Shown: positions 9,359-17,953, numbered from the stretch's first letter. The stretch: 64,000 bases of DNA from Ollibium composti (GCF_004801285.1 NZ_SSNY01000005.1:248001-312000); one strand, 5' to 3'. Numbers and translations are program-made. Notes: generated from the sequence alone by a model not told the origin.

Positions 9359-9598
9359 TCAGGAAGTGAGCGCGCTCCGCTCGATCAGGAAGCGGTGGCC
9401 GCCGTCCTGGGCTGTCGTCTCGACCAGCCGGTGGCCTGCCTCGGCGCAGAAGGCGGGAATGTCGATGACGGCGAGCGGGTCGGTCGTCTCCAGCTGGAGG
9501 AGGCTGCCCGGCGCCATGGCGGCCAGCTTCTTGCGGGCCTTCAGCACGGGCAGGGGACAGTTCAGCCCCCGAAGATCATAACGAGCGGGCGGCGCCAA
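9359..9598 (-). CDS. tusA: TusA-family sulfur carrier protein
   Basis: A 79-residue protein with the diagnostic CPLP motif (Cys14) in LRGLNCPLPVLKARK, the persulfide-carrying cysteine of TusA/SirA/YeeD proteins, then the LLQLETTDPLAVIDIPAF beta-alpha segment. TusA relays sulfur for tRNA thiolation, molybdenum cofactor and related pathways. No tusBCDE genes are in view, so the partner is unknown. It is transcribed in the same direction as the L,D-transpeptidase gene but is separated from it by 112 bases that contain two palindromic elements. Confidence 0.88.
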   Translation of the reverse strand: MAPPARYDLRGLNCPLPVLKARKKLAAMAPGSLLQLETTDPLAVIDIPAFCAEAGHRLVETTAQDGGHRFLIERSALTS

Positions 9599-9610
9599 GG
9601 CGGCAGCACT

Positions 9611-9649
9611 AGATCGCCGTGCATCCTAGCGGATGCAGGGTGGCGATCT
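9611..9649. repeat. Nested palindrome upstream of tusA
   Basis: Outer arms AGATCGCC/GGCGATCT enclose an inner perfect palindrome GCATCC-TAGC-GGATGC. The element sits 13 bases upstream of the tusA start, within its probable leader, and just downstream of the rhizobial palindrome at 9664-9709. It may be the distal part of the transpeptidase terminator or a hairpin in the tusA 5' leader; there is no U-run. Confidence 0.6.
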
Positions 9650-9663
9650 GTCCTTTTGTTTGA

Positions 9664-9709
9664 GCATCGGATTTTCCCGAAAACCGGTTCCCACTTTTCG
9701 ATCCGATGC
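9664..9709. repeat. Rhizobial dispersed palindrome (GCATCGGAT family)
   Basis: The arms GCATCGGAT and ATCCGATGC enclose a second stem CGAAAA/TTTTCG, with CCGGTTCCCAC in the loop. From general knowledge this 46-base sequence is a widely dispersed intergenic palindrome in Mesorhizobium and relatives. It begins one base after the stop codon of the L,D-transpeptidase gene, the usual place for such an element, and can serve as a 3'-end hairpin for that mRNA. Confidence 0.8.
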
Positions 9710-9710
9710 A

Positions 9711-11033
9711 CTAGCCGCCGAACAGGCCGAGCAGGCGCTTCCTGACCTTGGAAACCATGTTGCCGTCGCTCGACGCCGTCTGGGTGACGGGCTCCTGAGG
9801 CGCTGCCTGCTCCGGCGGCACGACGGCGATGGCGTTCGCCTTGCCGGCCTTCTTCGCCGCCTTTTCCTCGGCGATGCGCTGCTTCTCGGCTTCCTTCGCG
9901 GCCTTGGCGGCGGCGACCGCCTGAGCCTTTTCCTCAGCGGCCTTTTTTGCGGCGGCCTTCTCGGCGTCGAGCGCCGCCATCTTGCGGCCGAGCGGCGAAT
10001 CGATGCGGCCCATGCGTGTCGTCGTCTCGACCACGGTGCCGTCGGACTTCAGCGAGGGCGGGTCCATCGTGACGCGCTCGCCGCGTGCGCGGCGCTTCGA
10101 CCAGTCGGCCACAAGTGCCGCTTCCTTGGTGCCGAGAATCGTCGGCTTGGGCGCGGGATTGGAGCTGTTCAAGGCGCTGGCGAAGGCGGCGTCGTATTTG
10201 CTCTGGTACTGTGAATAGGCGACCTTGAGCGCATCGGGCTGCGCGGAAGCCGGACAGGCGCCGCTCGGGTTGAAGGTCGTGCCTTCCGGCGCCACCTGGT
10301 TGAAGACGTAGCGCTTCTCGCACACGTCCACCTTCGGCGGCACCTTGGTGATCTCGAAATTGTCGTAGCCGACCTTCAGCATCTTCCAGAACTCGTAGTT
10401 CGGGTCGTTGCGGTAGCGCGCCATGTTGGCGGCGGTCATGCGGAAGGGGAAGGCCTGGATCTGGAATTCGGTCTGGCCGCCCTGGAAGGCGTCGCGGCCG
10501 AAGGCGTAGATTTCCTCGATCTGCGGGTCGTTCATCGAGTAGCAGCCGGACGACGAGCAGGCGCCGTGCACCATCAGGTTGGAGCCGGTGCGGCCGTTGG
10601 CGCGGTCATAGGCGTTGGGATAGCCGATGTTGAAGGCGAGGTGATAACCGGAGCGCGGGTTCATCTGCGAGGGACGGACCGTGTAGAAGCCTTCCGGCGC
10701 CTGGCGGTCCCCTTCGGTGAATTTCGGCCCCAGCTTGCCCGACCATTTGCAGATCGGATAGCTGGCGATGATGTCGTAGCGGCCGTTGGTCTTCTGCTTC
10801 CAGATCTCGACGGTGTTCTCTTCCTTGAAGATACGCGCCATGATCGGCGCGTTCTTGTTCATGCCCTTGGCCCGCATCTCGGCGATAATCTTGGCCGGGA
10901 GCTGCTTGTTGGCATGCTGCGGGGCAAAGTCCTGCACGGACGATTCGGTGCAGCCGGCTACGCCGAGGGCGGCGATCACGAGTGCGGAACGGGCGAGCTT
11001 GGCGAACATCGGTCTGCTGATCGTCTTCTTCAT
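9711..11033 (-). CDS. L,D-transpeptidase (YkuD) lipoprotein
   Basis: A 440-residue exported lipoprotein: basic n-region, hydrophobic core and lipobox LGVAGC with Cys28 as the lipidated residue. The YkuD domain spans about 60-240, with catalytic HGACSSSGCYSMND (His156, Cys164). L,D-transpeptidases form 3-3 cross-links in peptidoglycan or attach proteins to it; Rhizobiales use many of them at the growing pole. From about 370 there is a Lys/Ala/Glu-rich stretch that should be a long helix, possibly spanning toward the wall. The upstream region holds a hairpin GGTTCCGT/ACGGAACC at 11056-11080, in the leader of this gene. Confidence 0.9.
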   Translation of the reverse strand: MKKTISRPMFAKLARSALVIAALGVAGCTESSVQDFAPQHANKQLPAKIIAEMRAKGMNKNAPIMARIFKEENTVEIWKQKTNGRYDIIASYPICKWSGKLGPKFTEGDRQAPEGFYTVRPSQMNPRSGYHLAFNIGYPNAYDRANGRTGSNLMVHGACSSSGCYSMNDPQIEEIYAFGRDAFQGGQTEFQIQAFPFRMTAANMARYRNDPNYEFWKMLKVGYDNFEITKVPPKVDVCEKRYVFNQVAPEGTTFNPSGACPASAQPDALKVAYSQYQSKYDAAFASALNSSNPAPKPTILGTKEAALVADWSKRRARGERVTMDPPSLKSDGTVVETTTRMGRIDSPLGRKMAALDAEKAAAKKAAEEKAQAVAAAKAAKEAEKQRIAEEKAAKKAGKANAIAVVPPEQAAPQEPVTQTASSDGNMVSKVRKRLLGLFGG

Positions 11034-11224
11034 CTAAGGCAACGGGCCGGGTTTCCGGTTCCGTCGGATATCAACGGAACCCTAGGCTCGTTAACCTTGA
11101 AATTTCCTTACCGCAGGTCCGGCGTCCCCGCTCCTGCGGTCACCCCATAGTGCCGAAAGCGACGGCAATTTTGTGGCATCGCCACGCATTGCGGCCACAA
11201 TTTCGCACGCGAGGCGCGAAAACG

Positions 11225-12175
11225 TTAGAGAGTGCGGCCCATCGCCAGGTACTTCTCGCGGCGCTGCTCGCGGAAATCGGCATTGGAGCCGGCGAATTCC
11301 TTCAGCGTGCGCGCGACGAGGTCACCCGTCGCCTTGATCACCGTGTCCGGGGCGCGGTGGGCGCCACCCATCGGTTCGGGCACGATGGCGTCGATCACCT
11401 TCAGCTCAAGCAGGTCCTGCGCGGTGATACGCATGTTGTTGGCGGCATCCTTCGAGCGGGTCGAATCGCGCCACAGGATGGAGGCCGCCGCTTCCGGCGA
11501 GGCGACGCAGTACATGGCGTGTTCGAGCATGTAGACCCGGTTGGCGGTGGCGATCGCAATGGCGCCGCCGGAGCCACCTTCGCCGATCACCACCGAGACG
11601 GACGGCACCTTGATGGTCAGACAGGCGGAGATGGAGCGGGCAATGGCCTCGGCCTGGCCGCGCTCCTCCGCCTCGACGCCGGGATAGGCGCCGGCGGTGT
11701 CGACCAGGGTGACGAGGGGAATGCCGAAGCGGTCGGCCAGTTCCATGATACGTACGGCCTTGCGGTAACCGTCGGGCATGGCCATGCCGAAATTGTGCTT
11801 GAGCCGGCTCGCCGTGTCGGAGCCCTTCTCCTGGCCGATCACGGCGACGGGCTCGCCGCGGAAGCGGGCGAAGCCGCCGACGATCGCCTGGTCCTCGCCG
11901 AAGGTACGGTCGCCCGCCAGCGGGGCGAAGTCGGTGAACAGGCCCTTGACGTAGTCGAGGCAGTGCGGCCGGTCTGGATGGCGCGCCACCTGCACCTTCT
12001 GCCACGGCGTCAGCGCCCTGTAGACGTCGCGCAGCGCGTCGCGGGAGCGCTTCTCCAGGCGAGCGATCTCGTCGGCGACATCGACGGCCTCGCCGCTTTC
12101 GGCAAGCTTCTTCAGCTCGATGATCTTGCCTTCAAGGTCGGCGACGGGTTTTTCGAAGTCGAGGTAATTGTACAT
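11225..12175 (-). CDS. accA: Acetyl-CoA carboxylase carboxyltransferase subunit alpha
   Basis: AccA with AccD transfers carboxyl from carboxybiotin to acetyl-CoA, the first committed step of fatty-acid synthesis. The 316-residue length and the N-terminus MYNYLDFEKPVADLEGKI are canonical for rhizobial AccA, so I start at that ATG rather than at an in-frame TTG 39 bases upstream. Core motifs of the crotonase fold are visible: LVDTAGAYPGVEAEERGQ and VIGEGGSGGAIAI, which form the oxyanion and CoA sites. It is preceded by xerD in the same direction with a 95-base gap. Confidence 0.96.
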   Translation of the reverse strand: MYNYLDFEKPVADLEGKIIELKKLAESGEAVDVADEIARLEKRSRDALRDVYRALTPWQKVQVARHPDRPHCLDYVKGLFTDFAPLAGDRTFGEDQAIVGGFARFRGEPVAVIGQEKGSDTASRLKHNFGMAMPDGYRKAVRIMELADRFGIPLVTLVDTAGAYPGVEAEERGQAEAIARSISACLTIKVPSVSVVIGEGGSGGAIAIATANRVYMLEHAMYCVASPEAAASILWRDSTRSKDAANNMRITAQDLLELKVIDAIVPEPMGGAHRAPDTVIKATGDLVARTLKEFAGSNADFREQRREKYLAMGRTL

Positions 12176-12270
12176 TGGCAAACGGACCGGTGCGCGCGAA
12201 GGACGGCGGGACAATGGCTGCGGAAAGCTGAAAAAGCCGTTTCCGAGGGCCTCACATAGCGGGCGCAGGC

Positions 12271-13182
12271 CTAGTCGGCAAGCGGATGGTGCTCGGTGAC
12301 CAGCTTCACCAGCCGTTCCTCCAGCACATGGGTGTAGATCTGCGTGGTCGAGATATCGGCATGGCCGAGAAGCTGCTGCACGGCGCGCAGGTCGGCGCCG
12401 TTCTGCAAAAGATGGCTGGCGAAGGCGTGGCGCAGGACATGCGGCGACAGGTTGGCTGAAGCGATGCCGGTGCGCGCCGCCAGCCCCTTCAGGTCGCGCG
12501 CGAAGACCTGGCGGGCGAGATGGCCGCTGTCGGAGGCGGCCGGGAAAAGGAACGGACTTTCGGCGAAGGCGGGCACCGCTGCCCTGGCTGCAAGCCAGGC
12601 CCGCATGGCGGCGCGCGCCTTGGCCGACAGCGGCACCATGCGCTCCTTGTTCCCCTTGCCGCGCACCATGAAGAAGCGGTCGTCGCGCTGCGCCACCGTC
12701 ACCGGCAGGCCGACCAGTTCGGAAACGCGCAGGCCGGTGGCGTAGAGCACCTCGACCAGCGCATGCAGGCGCAGAGCCGCCAGCCGGTCGGCCTGCTCCG
12801 GGTCGGCGGCCTCCCGTGCCGCGCGGTCGAGCAGGCGGCCGGTCTCGGCCTCGCTCATGACCTTGGGCAGCGGCCTGCCCTTCTTCGGGCTGTCCAGCGT
12901 GCCGGTCGGGTCGTCGCCGCGCAGGCCCTCGGCATAGAGGAACTTGAAGAACTGGCGCAGTGCCGACAGTTTGCGTGCCTGCGAGGTCGGCGCGAAGCCG
13001 CGCGCGGCCATGCCGTCGAGATAGGTGCGGATGGCATCGGAGGAGGCGTCGGCGAGGTTTCCGGCGATTGTTTCGGCTGCGTCCTCGAGGTCGCGGCGAT
13101 AGCCGGCCAGCGTATTCTCGGCCGCGCCACGCTCGGCGCTCATCATCTCCAGGAAGGCCTCGATGCGGGCGGCGCTCTTCAT
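12271..13182 (-). CDS. xerD: Site-specific tyrosine recombinase XerD
   Basis: A 303-residue recombinase that with XerC resolves chromosome dimers at dif under FtsK control. The N-terminal SAM-like domain runs to about 105. The catalytic residues are all present: Arg152 in ATGLRVSEL, Lys in [12 protein letters not shown] (about 175-180), His248 and Arg251 in [14 protein letters not shown], His274 in LLGHADIST and nucleophile Tyr283 in TQIYTHV. The chromosomal position beside accA and aroK and the intact motifs make it the housekeeping recombinase and not an integrase. Its ATG overlaps the TGA of the small upstream gene (ATGA), indicating translational coupling. Confidence 0.95.
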   Translation of the reverse strand: MKSAARIEAFLEMMSAERGAAENTLAGYRRDLEDAAETIAGNLADASSDAIRTYLDGMAARGFAPTSQARKLSALRQFFKFLYAEGLRGDDPTGTLDSPKKGRPLPKVMSEAETGRLLDRAAREAADPEQADRLAALRLHALVEVLYATGLRVSELVGLPVTVAQRDDRFFMVRGKGNKERMVPLSAKARAAMRAWLAARAAVPAFAESPFLFPAASDSGHLARQVFARDLKGLAARTGIASANLSPHVLRHAFASHLLQNGADLRAVQQLLGHADISTTQIYTHVLEERLVKLVTEHHPLAD

Positions 13183-13334
13183 TGAGACTGTTTCGGGGCG
13201 AGCTTTTCCGGCGGGATGCGCACGGAAAGCTCCGCCTGCTTCGGGTTGACGAACATCACCAGCGCGAACATGGCGCCATAGGCGATGCCGGCCAGCACGG
13301 CCACGGTGACAACAAAGCGGAACAGGGTGGGCAT
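13179..13334 (-). CDS. Small single-span membrane protein upstream of xerD
   Basis: A 51-residue protein with a hydrophobic segment at about 5-28 ([21 protein letters not shown]) followed by a polar tail rich in Pro and Lys ([17 protein letters not shown]). It overlaps the xerD start by four bases. Small proteins of this kind are found between aroK and xerD in Rhizobiales; no function is known to me. It begins at the ATG preceding PTLFRF; longer in-frame readings would run back through the aroK promoter region and into aroK on the other strand. Confidence 0.75.
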   Translation of the reverse strand: MPTLFRFVVTVAVLAGIAYGAMFALVMFVNPKQAELSVRIPPEKLAPKQSQ

Positions 13335-13485
13335 CGCGTTTCGTTTGTCCGCCTTGCTGGTGCCTTCCTTGAGGGTCGTGCCGTTATGGGACGCCTCGCC
13401 GGCCATTTCAAGGCTGTTGGGGCGGCGTCCGACATGCCGCCTCTGCTTGACGAAGCCGGCCTTTTCATGTCGATACGCCGGCAGG

Positions 13486-14097
13486 ATGACCACGCAAGCC
13501 GCCCTTTCGCCGATACTGGACCATGCCACGCTGCGGGAGCGGCTGGGCGCGCGCTCGGTCGTCTTCGTCGGCCTGATGGGCGCTGGCAAGACGGCGATCG
13601 GGCGCAAGGTGGCCGGCATGCTCGGCCTTCCCTTCATCGACAGCGACCACGAGATCGAAGCTGTGTCGCGCATGACCATTCCCGACCTGTTCGAACGCTA
13701 TGGCGAGGCCGAGTTCCGCGCACTGGAACAGCGCGTCATCCATCGGCTCCTGACGGAGAACGGCCCGCAGGTGCTGTCCACCGGCGGCGGCGCCTTCATG
13801 AACGAACAGACGCGCGAGGCGATCGCCGAGCACGGCATCTCGGTGTGGCTGAAGGCGGACCTGGACCTCCTCATGGAGCGTGTGTCGAAGAAGCAGAACC
13901 GGCCCTTGCTGAAAAATGACAATCCACGCGCGGTCCTGCAAAGGCTGATGGAGGTCCGCTATCCGGTCTATGCGACGGCGGAAATCACCGTCACCACGCG
14001 CGACGAGCGCAAGGAGGTGATCGCCGCCGAGGTGGTGGAGGCGCTGGCCGGGCATTTCGGCATGACGGCGGGTGCCGGCGAAGGGGAGCGTTCATGA
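13486..14097 (+). CDS. aroK: Shikimate kinase
   Basis: This enzyme phosphorylates shikimate with ATP in the shikimate pathway. The 203-residue protein has the P-loop GLMGAGKT (29-36), the shikimate-binding Asp/Asp in IDSDHEIE (about 51-58), the TGGGAFM motif (Walker B-like) and the lid NRPLL. I chose the ATG that begins MTTQAALSP, because the reading frame upstream is antisense to the small xerD-linked gene and has no similarity. It overlaps aroB by ATGA, so the two are translationally coupled. The promoter must lie in the 151-base divergent gap. Confidence 0.94.
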   Translation: MTTQAALSPILDHATLRERLGARSVVFVGLMGAGKTAIGRKVAGMLGLPFIDSDHEIEAVSRMTIPDLFERYGEAEFRALEQRVIHRLLTENGPQVLSTGGGAFMNEQTREAIAEHGISVWLKADLDLLMERVSKKQNRPLLKNDNPRAVLQRLMEVRYPVYATAEITVTTRDERKEVIAAEVVEALAGHFGMTAGAGEGERS

Positions 14098-15209
14098 GCG
14101 AGCCGGTCAAGGTCGAGGTCGGGCTGGGCGAACGGGCCTACGACATCCTGATCGGGCCGGGCCTGCTTGGCCGCGCCGGTGCCGAGATCGCCGCCCGGCT
14201 GCCAGGCGCACGCGTGGCGGTGGTCACCGACGAGAACGTCGCGGCGGCGCAACTTCCCGTTTTGCAGGCAGGCCTGGAGGCGGGCGGCGTCTCCAGCACG
14301 GTCATCACCGTGCCGCCGGGCGAAAAGACCAAGAGCTTTTCGCATCTGGAAACCGTGGTGGACGGCATCCTCGCCGCGAAACTCGAACGGCGCGACGCGG
14401 TGATCGCGTTCGGCGGCGGCGTCGTCGGCGACCTGACCGGTTTCGCCGCCGGTATCGCCCGTCGCGGCATGCCGTTCGTGCAGGTGCCGACCTCGCTGCT
14501 GGCGCAGGTCGATTCCTCCGTCGGCGGCAAGACCGGCATCAATTCGCCGCGCGGCAAGAACCTCGTCGGCGTCTTCCACCAGCCGAAGCTGGTGCTGGCC
14601 GACACCGAGGCGCTCGACACGCTGCCGGTGCGCGAGTTCCGCGCCGGTTATGCCGAGGTCGCCAAATACGGGCTGATCGACCGGCCGGATTTCTTCGCCT
14701 GGCTGGAGAAGAACTGGCAGGCCGTGTTCGCCGGCGGCGCGGCGCGCATCGAGGCGATCGCCGAGGCCTGCCGCGCCAAGGCCGACGTGGTGGCGCGCGA
14801 CGAGTTCGAAACCGGCGACCGAGCGCTGCTCAACCTCGGCCACACCTTCGGCCATGCGCTGGAGGCGGCCGTGCAGTATGACGGCGCGCGTCTCGTGCAT
14901 GGGGAGGGCGTCGCCATCGGCATGGCGCTGGCGCATCGCTTCTCGACCCGCATGAACCTCGCCAGCCCGGACGACGCGGCCCGCGTCGAGGCGCATCTGA
15001 AGGCGGTCGGCCTGCCGTGGCGCATGGCCGACGTGCCGGGCGGCCTGCCGGACGCCGAGGCGCTGCTCGGCTTCATCGCCCAGGACAAGAAGGTGTCGCG
15101 CGGCACGCTGACCTTCATCCTCACCCACGGCGTCGGCAAGTCTTTCGTCGCCCGCGACGTGCCGGCCTCCGAGGTGCTTTCCTTCCTCAAGGAGAATCAT
15201 CCCGGATGA
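14094..15209 (+). CDS. aroB: 3-dehydroquinate synthase
   Basis: AroB converts DAHP to 3-dehydroquinate, the second shikimate step, using NAD and a divalent metal. The 371-residue sequence shows the NAD-binding [15 protein letters not shown], the active-site [11 protein letters not shown], the metal ligands in [11 protein letters not shown] (Glu), [11 protein letters not shown] (His) and [11 protein letters not shown] (His). All catalytic positions appear intact. Its TGA overlaps the ATG of the downstream CBS-domain gene, so aroK-aroB-CBS forms one coupled operon, as in other Rhizobiales. Confidence 0.96.
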   Translation: MSEPVKVEVGLGERAYDILIGPGLLGRAGAEIAARLPGARVAVVTDENVAAAQLPVLQAGLEAGGVSSTVITVPPGEKTKSFSHLETVVDGILAAKLERRDAVIAFGGGVVGDLTGFAAGIARRGMPFVQVPTSLLAQVDSSVGGKTGINSPRGKNLVGVFHQPKLVLADTEALDTLPVREFRAGYAEVAKYGLIDRPDFFAWLEKNWQAVFAGGAARIEAIAEACRAKADVVARDEFETGDRALLNLGHTFGHALEAAVQYDGARLVHGEGVAIGMALAHRFSTRMNLASPDDAARVEAHLKAVGLPWRMADVPGGLPDAEALLGFIAQDKKVSRGTLTFILTHGVGKSFVARDVPASEVLSFLKENHPG

Positions 15210-16126
15210 CCGGTGCCGGCTGGATCGTCGCTGCGTGCCTGGCCGCACTGATCGTGCTGGCCGGCCTGTTTCGCGACCGGCTGGCGAGGGCTGCGGGTTA
15301 TGTGCCGCCCAGCGGAGAACCCCGGCCGGAAGAACCGCGCAACGGCAACGGTTCGCCGGATCGTGACGGCGACGCTGTCAGCGAGCATCGCCGCCGCCTC
15401 GACGCGCTGTTCAGGCTGACCGAGCTCAACGAGCTGGAAGTGTCGGACGTCATGGTCCATCGCACCGCCATGCGCTCGGTCAATGCCGACGATCCGCCCG
15501 AGGCGGTGGCGCGCGAGATCCTGCAAAGCCCGCATACGCGCATGCCGCTGTGGAAGGGCTCGCTCGACAACATCGTCGGCGTCGTCCACGCCAAGGACCT
15601 GCTGCGCGCGCTGAACGAGGTCGGCAACGACTTTTCGCGGCTCGACCTGATGAAGGTGGCGGCGCGGCCGTGGTTCGTGCCGGACACCACGACATTGCAG
15701 GAACAGCTCAACGCCTTCCTGCGCCGCAAGGCGCATTTCGCCGTCGTCGTCGACGAATATGGCGAGGTCGAAGGACTGGTGACGCTGGAAGACATCATCG
15801 AGGAGATCGTCGGCGAGATCGCCGACGAGCACGACATCGACATGCAGGGCGTCAAGCAGGAGGCCGACGGCTCGGTGGTGGTCGACGGCACGGTGCCGAT
15901 CCGCGACCTTAACCGGGCGCTGAACTGGGCCTTGCCCGACGAGGAGGCGACGACGATCGCCGGCCTCGTCATCCACGAAACGCAGTCGATCCCGGAGGAG
16001 CGTCAGGCGTTCACCTTCCACGGCAAGCGCTTCGTCGTCATGAAGCGCGACAAGAACCGCATCGCGCGGCTCAGAATCAGGCCGGTATCCGTCGAGGTTG
16101 AGCCTCCGGCGCCGCGGCCGGACTAG
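15206..16126 (+). CDS. CorC/HlyC-type CBS-pair protein without a DUF21 domain
   Basis: A 306-residue protein: one hydrophobic segment (about 4-20), a polar linker, a pair of CBS domains (about 60-185, including HTRMPLWKGSLDNIVGVVHAKDLL and FAVVVDEYGEVEGLVTLEDIIEEIVG), and a C-terminal CorC_HlyC/transporter-associated domain. Full-length relatives carry a four-span DUF21 (CNNM) domain for Mg2+ or Na+ transport, which is missing here; only a single anchor remains. E. coli CorC likewise lacks DUF21, so it may be a natural short form. The start overlaps the aroB stop, and the 3' end overlaps the aquaporin gene by 50 bases tail to tail. Confidence 0.85.
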   Translation: MTGAGWIVAACLAALIVLAGLFRDRLARAAGYVPPSGEPRPEEPRNGNGSPDRDGDAVSEHRRRLDALFRLTELNELEVSDVMVHRTAMRSVNADDPPEAVAREILQSPHTRMPLWKGSLDNIVGVVHAKDLLRALNEVGNDFSRLDLMKVAARPWFVPDTTTLQEQLNAFLRRKAHFAVVVDEYGEVEGLVTLEDIIEEIVGEIADEHDIDMQGVKQEADGSVVVDGTVPIRDLNRALNWALPDEEATTIAGLVIHETQSIPEERQAFTFHGKRFVVMKRDKNRIARLRIRPVSVEVEPPAPRPD

Positions 16127-16784
16127 GTTTCGGCCAGAAATACCGCGCTGCGGCGATCGCCACTGCAGCTCCGATGACCTCGGCGACGACGAAGCCGGCG
16201 ACATGCTGCGGCAGGATGCCGGCGGGCGTCGCGGTGAAGGCGCGAATGATCGTCATGGCCGGATTGGCGAAGGCGGTCGAGGCGGTGAACCAGTAGGCCG
16301 CGCCGATATAAAGCCCGACCATCGCCGGCACCACCGCCGGCGTGCGGGCGAAGCAGCCGAGGATAACCAGGATCAGGCCGAAGGTGGCGATGGCTTCGGC
16401 GAGCCAGTGGCCGGAGCCGGTGCGCGCCACTGTGGCGAGTTCGAGGATCGGCAGTTCGAACATGGCATGCGCGGCCCACACGCCGATGAGGAAGCCGGCA
16501 AGCTGGGCCAGGCAGTAGGGTGCGACATCGCGCCATTTCAACTGGCCTGTCGCCGCGAAGGCAAGGCTGACGACCGGGTTGAGATGACCGCCCGAGACGG
16601 GGCCGAACAGCCAGATCAGCACCGCCAGCATGGCGGCTGTCGAGGTCGAGGTGACGAACAGGGCAAGGGCCGCCGATCCCTGCGCCAGTTCCGCGCCCAT
16701 GATGCTGGAGCCGACGACGGTGGCGAGCAGGAAGGCCGAGCCCAGCGCCTCGGCGGCCAGCCTCTTGGAAAGCGGTTCGTTCAT
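16077..16784 (-). CDS. MIP-family channel, AqpS-like
   Basis: A 235-residue channel with six membrane spans and two half-helix motifs, GGHLNPV (NPV at 69-71) and FANPAMT (NPA at 174-176). Classical water and glycerol channels have Arg directly after the second NPA; here it is Met. With the first NPV this points to the AqpS-like branch, some members of which conduct arsenite or methylarsenicals. No ars genes are in view, so the solute is open. I start at MNEPLSKRLAAEALG with GGTGAGG upstream, 4 bases after bolA, in an apparent bolA-channel operon. Confidence 0.86.
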   Translation of the reverse strand: MNEPLSKRLAAEALGSAFLLATVVGSSIMGAELAQGSAALALFVTSTSTAAMLAVLIWLFGPVSGGHLNPVVSLAFAATGQLKWRDVAPYCLAQLAGFLIGVWAAHAMFELPILELATVARTGSGHWLAEAIATFGLILVILGCFARTPAVVPAMVGLYIGAAYWFTASTAFANPAMTIIRAFTATPAGILPQHVAGFVVAEVIGAAVAIAAARYFWPKPSPAAAPEAQPRRIPA

Positions 16785-16788
16785 CGCC

Positions 16789-17091
16789 TCACCATCTGAC
16801 CTTTTCGCCCGGCGCCGCCGGCTCGATGGCAAGCGCGTGCACGCCGGCTTTCAATTCGTCGGCCAGCACGGCGTTGATGGCGCGGTGGCGCTCGACGCGG
16901 CTCATGCCCGAGAAGGCAGGTGCGATGATACGGACGCGGAAATGCGTCTCGCCGGTGCCGTCGAACTCGGCCTGCTCGCCGTTCTCGATGTGGTGATGGC
17001 CGGCATGCAGATGGCTTTCGTTGACGACGCTCAGCCGCTCCGGCGAAAAAGCCCTGTTAAGCTTGTCTTCCATCGTCGCCTGTATGGACAT
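16789..17091 (-). CDS. bolA: BolA-family protein
   Basis: A 100-residue protein of the BolA/IbaG fold. The core VVNESHLHAGHH, FRVRIIAPAFSGMSRVERHRAINAVL and GVHALAIEP is characteristic; His residues near 28-34 and the conserved His in the helix (VERHRAI) are candidate Fe-S ligands shared with monothiol glutaredoxins. BolA proteins act with Grx4-type glutaredoxins in iron signalling and Fe-S delivery. An internal ATG six codons in is an alternative start. It is divergent from the J-domain gene, which in Rhizobiales precedes cobS-cobT. Confidence 0.9.
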   Translation of the reverse strand: MSIQATMEDKLNRAFSPERLSVVNESHLHAGHHHIENGEQAEFDGTGETHFRVRIIAPAFSGMSRVERHRAINAVLADELKAGVHALAIEPAAPGEKVRW

Positions 17092-17227
17092 ATCCGCGCT
17101 CCGTCACCACATTGCGGTCGTTCCCGACATGATCGTCTCATGTGCGCCGCGATTCAGCGGTAGGGCCATCGCCGCGAAAATGTCAATTCTTGTTTCGCAA
17201 CCGCGAAGCGCCCATAAATGGGGTGGA

Positions 17228-17851
17228 ATGAAACCCTACCCGAAATATTTCGAGAAGATCCGCGTGCGGCCCGACCCCGACGCCGAGGTGAAGTCGCGCG
17301 CGCCGATCTGCCAGTGGGACGGCTGCCAGCAGCCGGGCACCCATCGTGCGCCGGTGGGGCGCATGAAGGAGGGCGAGTATTTCCGCTTCTGTTTCGACCA
17401 TGTGCGCGAATACAACAAGGGCTTCAACTATTTCTCGGGACTGGCCGACAGCGATATCGCGCGCTTCCAGAAGGAGGCGCTGACCGGCCACCGCCCGACC
17501 TGGAAGATGGGCACCAGCGCCGGCGCCGGGACGCGCTCGGCGCCCGATTTCGCCGACAAGCGCTCGGGCCGGGCCGGGTACTACCGCTCGATGCGCGATC
17601 CCTACAACCTGTTCGGCGACGGGCGCGAGCGCACGGCTCCGCGCGAGCGCAAGACGATGCCCCTGGAGGCCAAGGCGCTGGAGACGCTGGGCTTGGACGG
17701 CCGCGCCGGTGCTGCCGAGATCAAGGCGCGTTACAAGGAACTGGTGAAGCGCCATCACCCCGACGCCAATGGCGGTGATCGCGGCTCGGAAGAGCGGTTT
17801 CGCGAGGTGTTGCAGGCGTATCGCCTGCTCAAGCAGGCGGGTTTGTGTTGA
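17228..17851 (+). CDS. J-domain protein (DnaJ-like) upstream of cobST
   Basis: A 207-residue protein with a C-terminal J domain (about 145-205) holding the HPD motif at 177-179. The N-terminal region is unlike DnaJ: it has Cys28, Cys33 and Cys55 with His58 (CQWDGC and FRFCFDH), a possible zinc site, and the conserved YNKGFNYFSGL block. The ATG has a strong GGGGTGGA site. It probably recruits DnaK to a specific client; the constant position just upstream of cobS-cobT suggests assembly of the cobaltochelatase, but this is inference. Confidence 0.87.
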   Translation: MKPYPKYFEKIRVRPDPDAEVKSRAPICQWDGCQQPGTHRAPVGRMKEGEYFRFCFDHVREYNKGFNYFSGLADSDIARFQKEALTGHRPTWKMGTSAGAGTRSAPDFADKRSGRAGYYRSMRDPYNLFGDGRERTAPRERKTMPLEAKALETLGLDGRAGAAEIKARYKELVKRHHPDANGGDRGSEERFREVLQAYRLLKQAGLC

Positions 17852-17932
17852 GCCAGCGGCGAAAGTGGCCGATTTCCAACTTTCTTCCCGCCGCAAAACG
17901 CTCTAAGACCGCCCCGCACAGTTTTTTATGCC

Positions 17933-17953
17933 GGCGAAACGGCACGTTTCGCC
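17933..17953 (+). other. Hairpin in the cobS leader
   Basis: A perfect 8-base stem GGCGAAAC/GTTTCGCC with a 5-base loop GGCAC, ending 22 bases before the cobS ATG. It follows the stretch GTTTTTTATG. It is too small to be a cobalamin riboswitch. It may limit read-through from the J-domain gene or tune translation of cobS. Confidence 0.5.

Noticed and set aside
12271-13182. The tyrosine recombinase as a mobile-element integrase.
   Set aside because: Its sequence, its place between accA and aroK, and the lack of att sites, tRNA or phage genes show it is housekeeping XerD.
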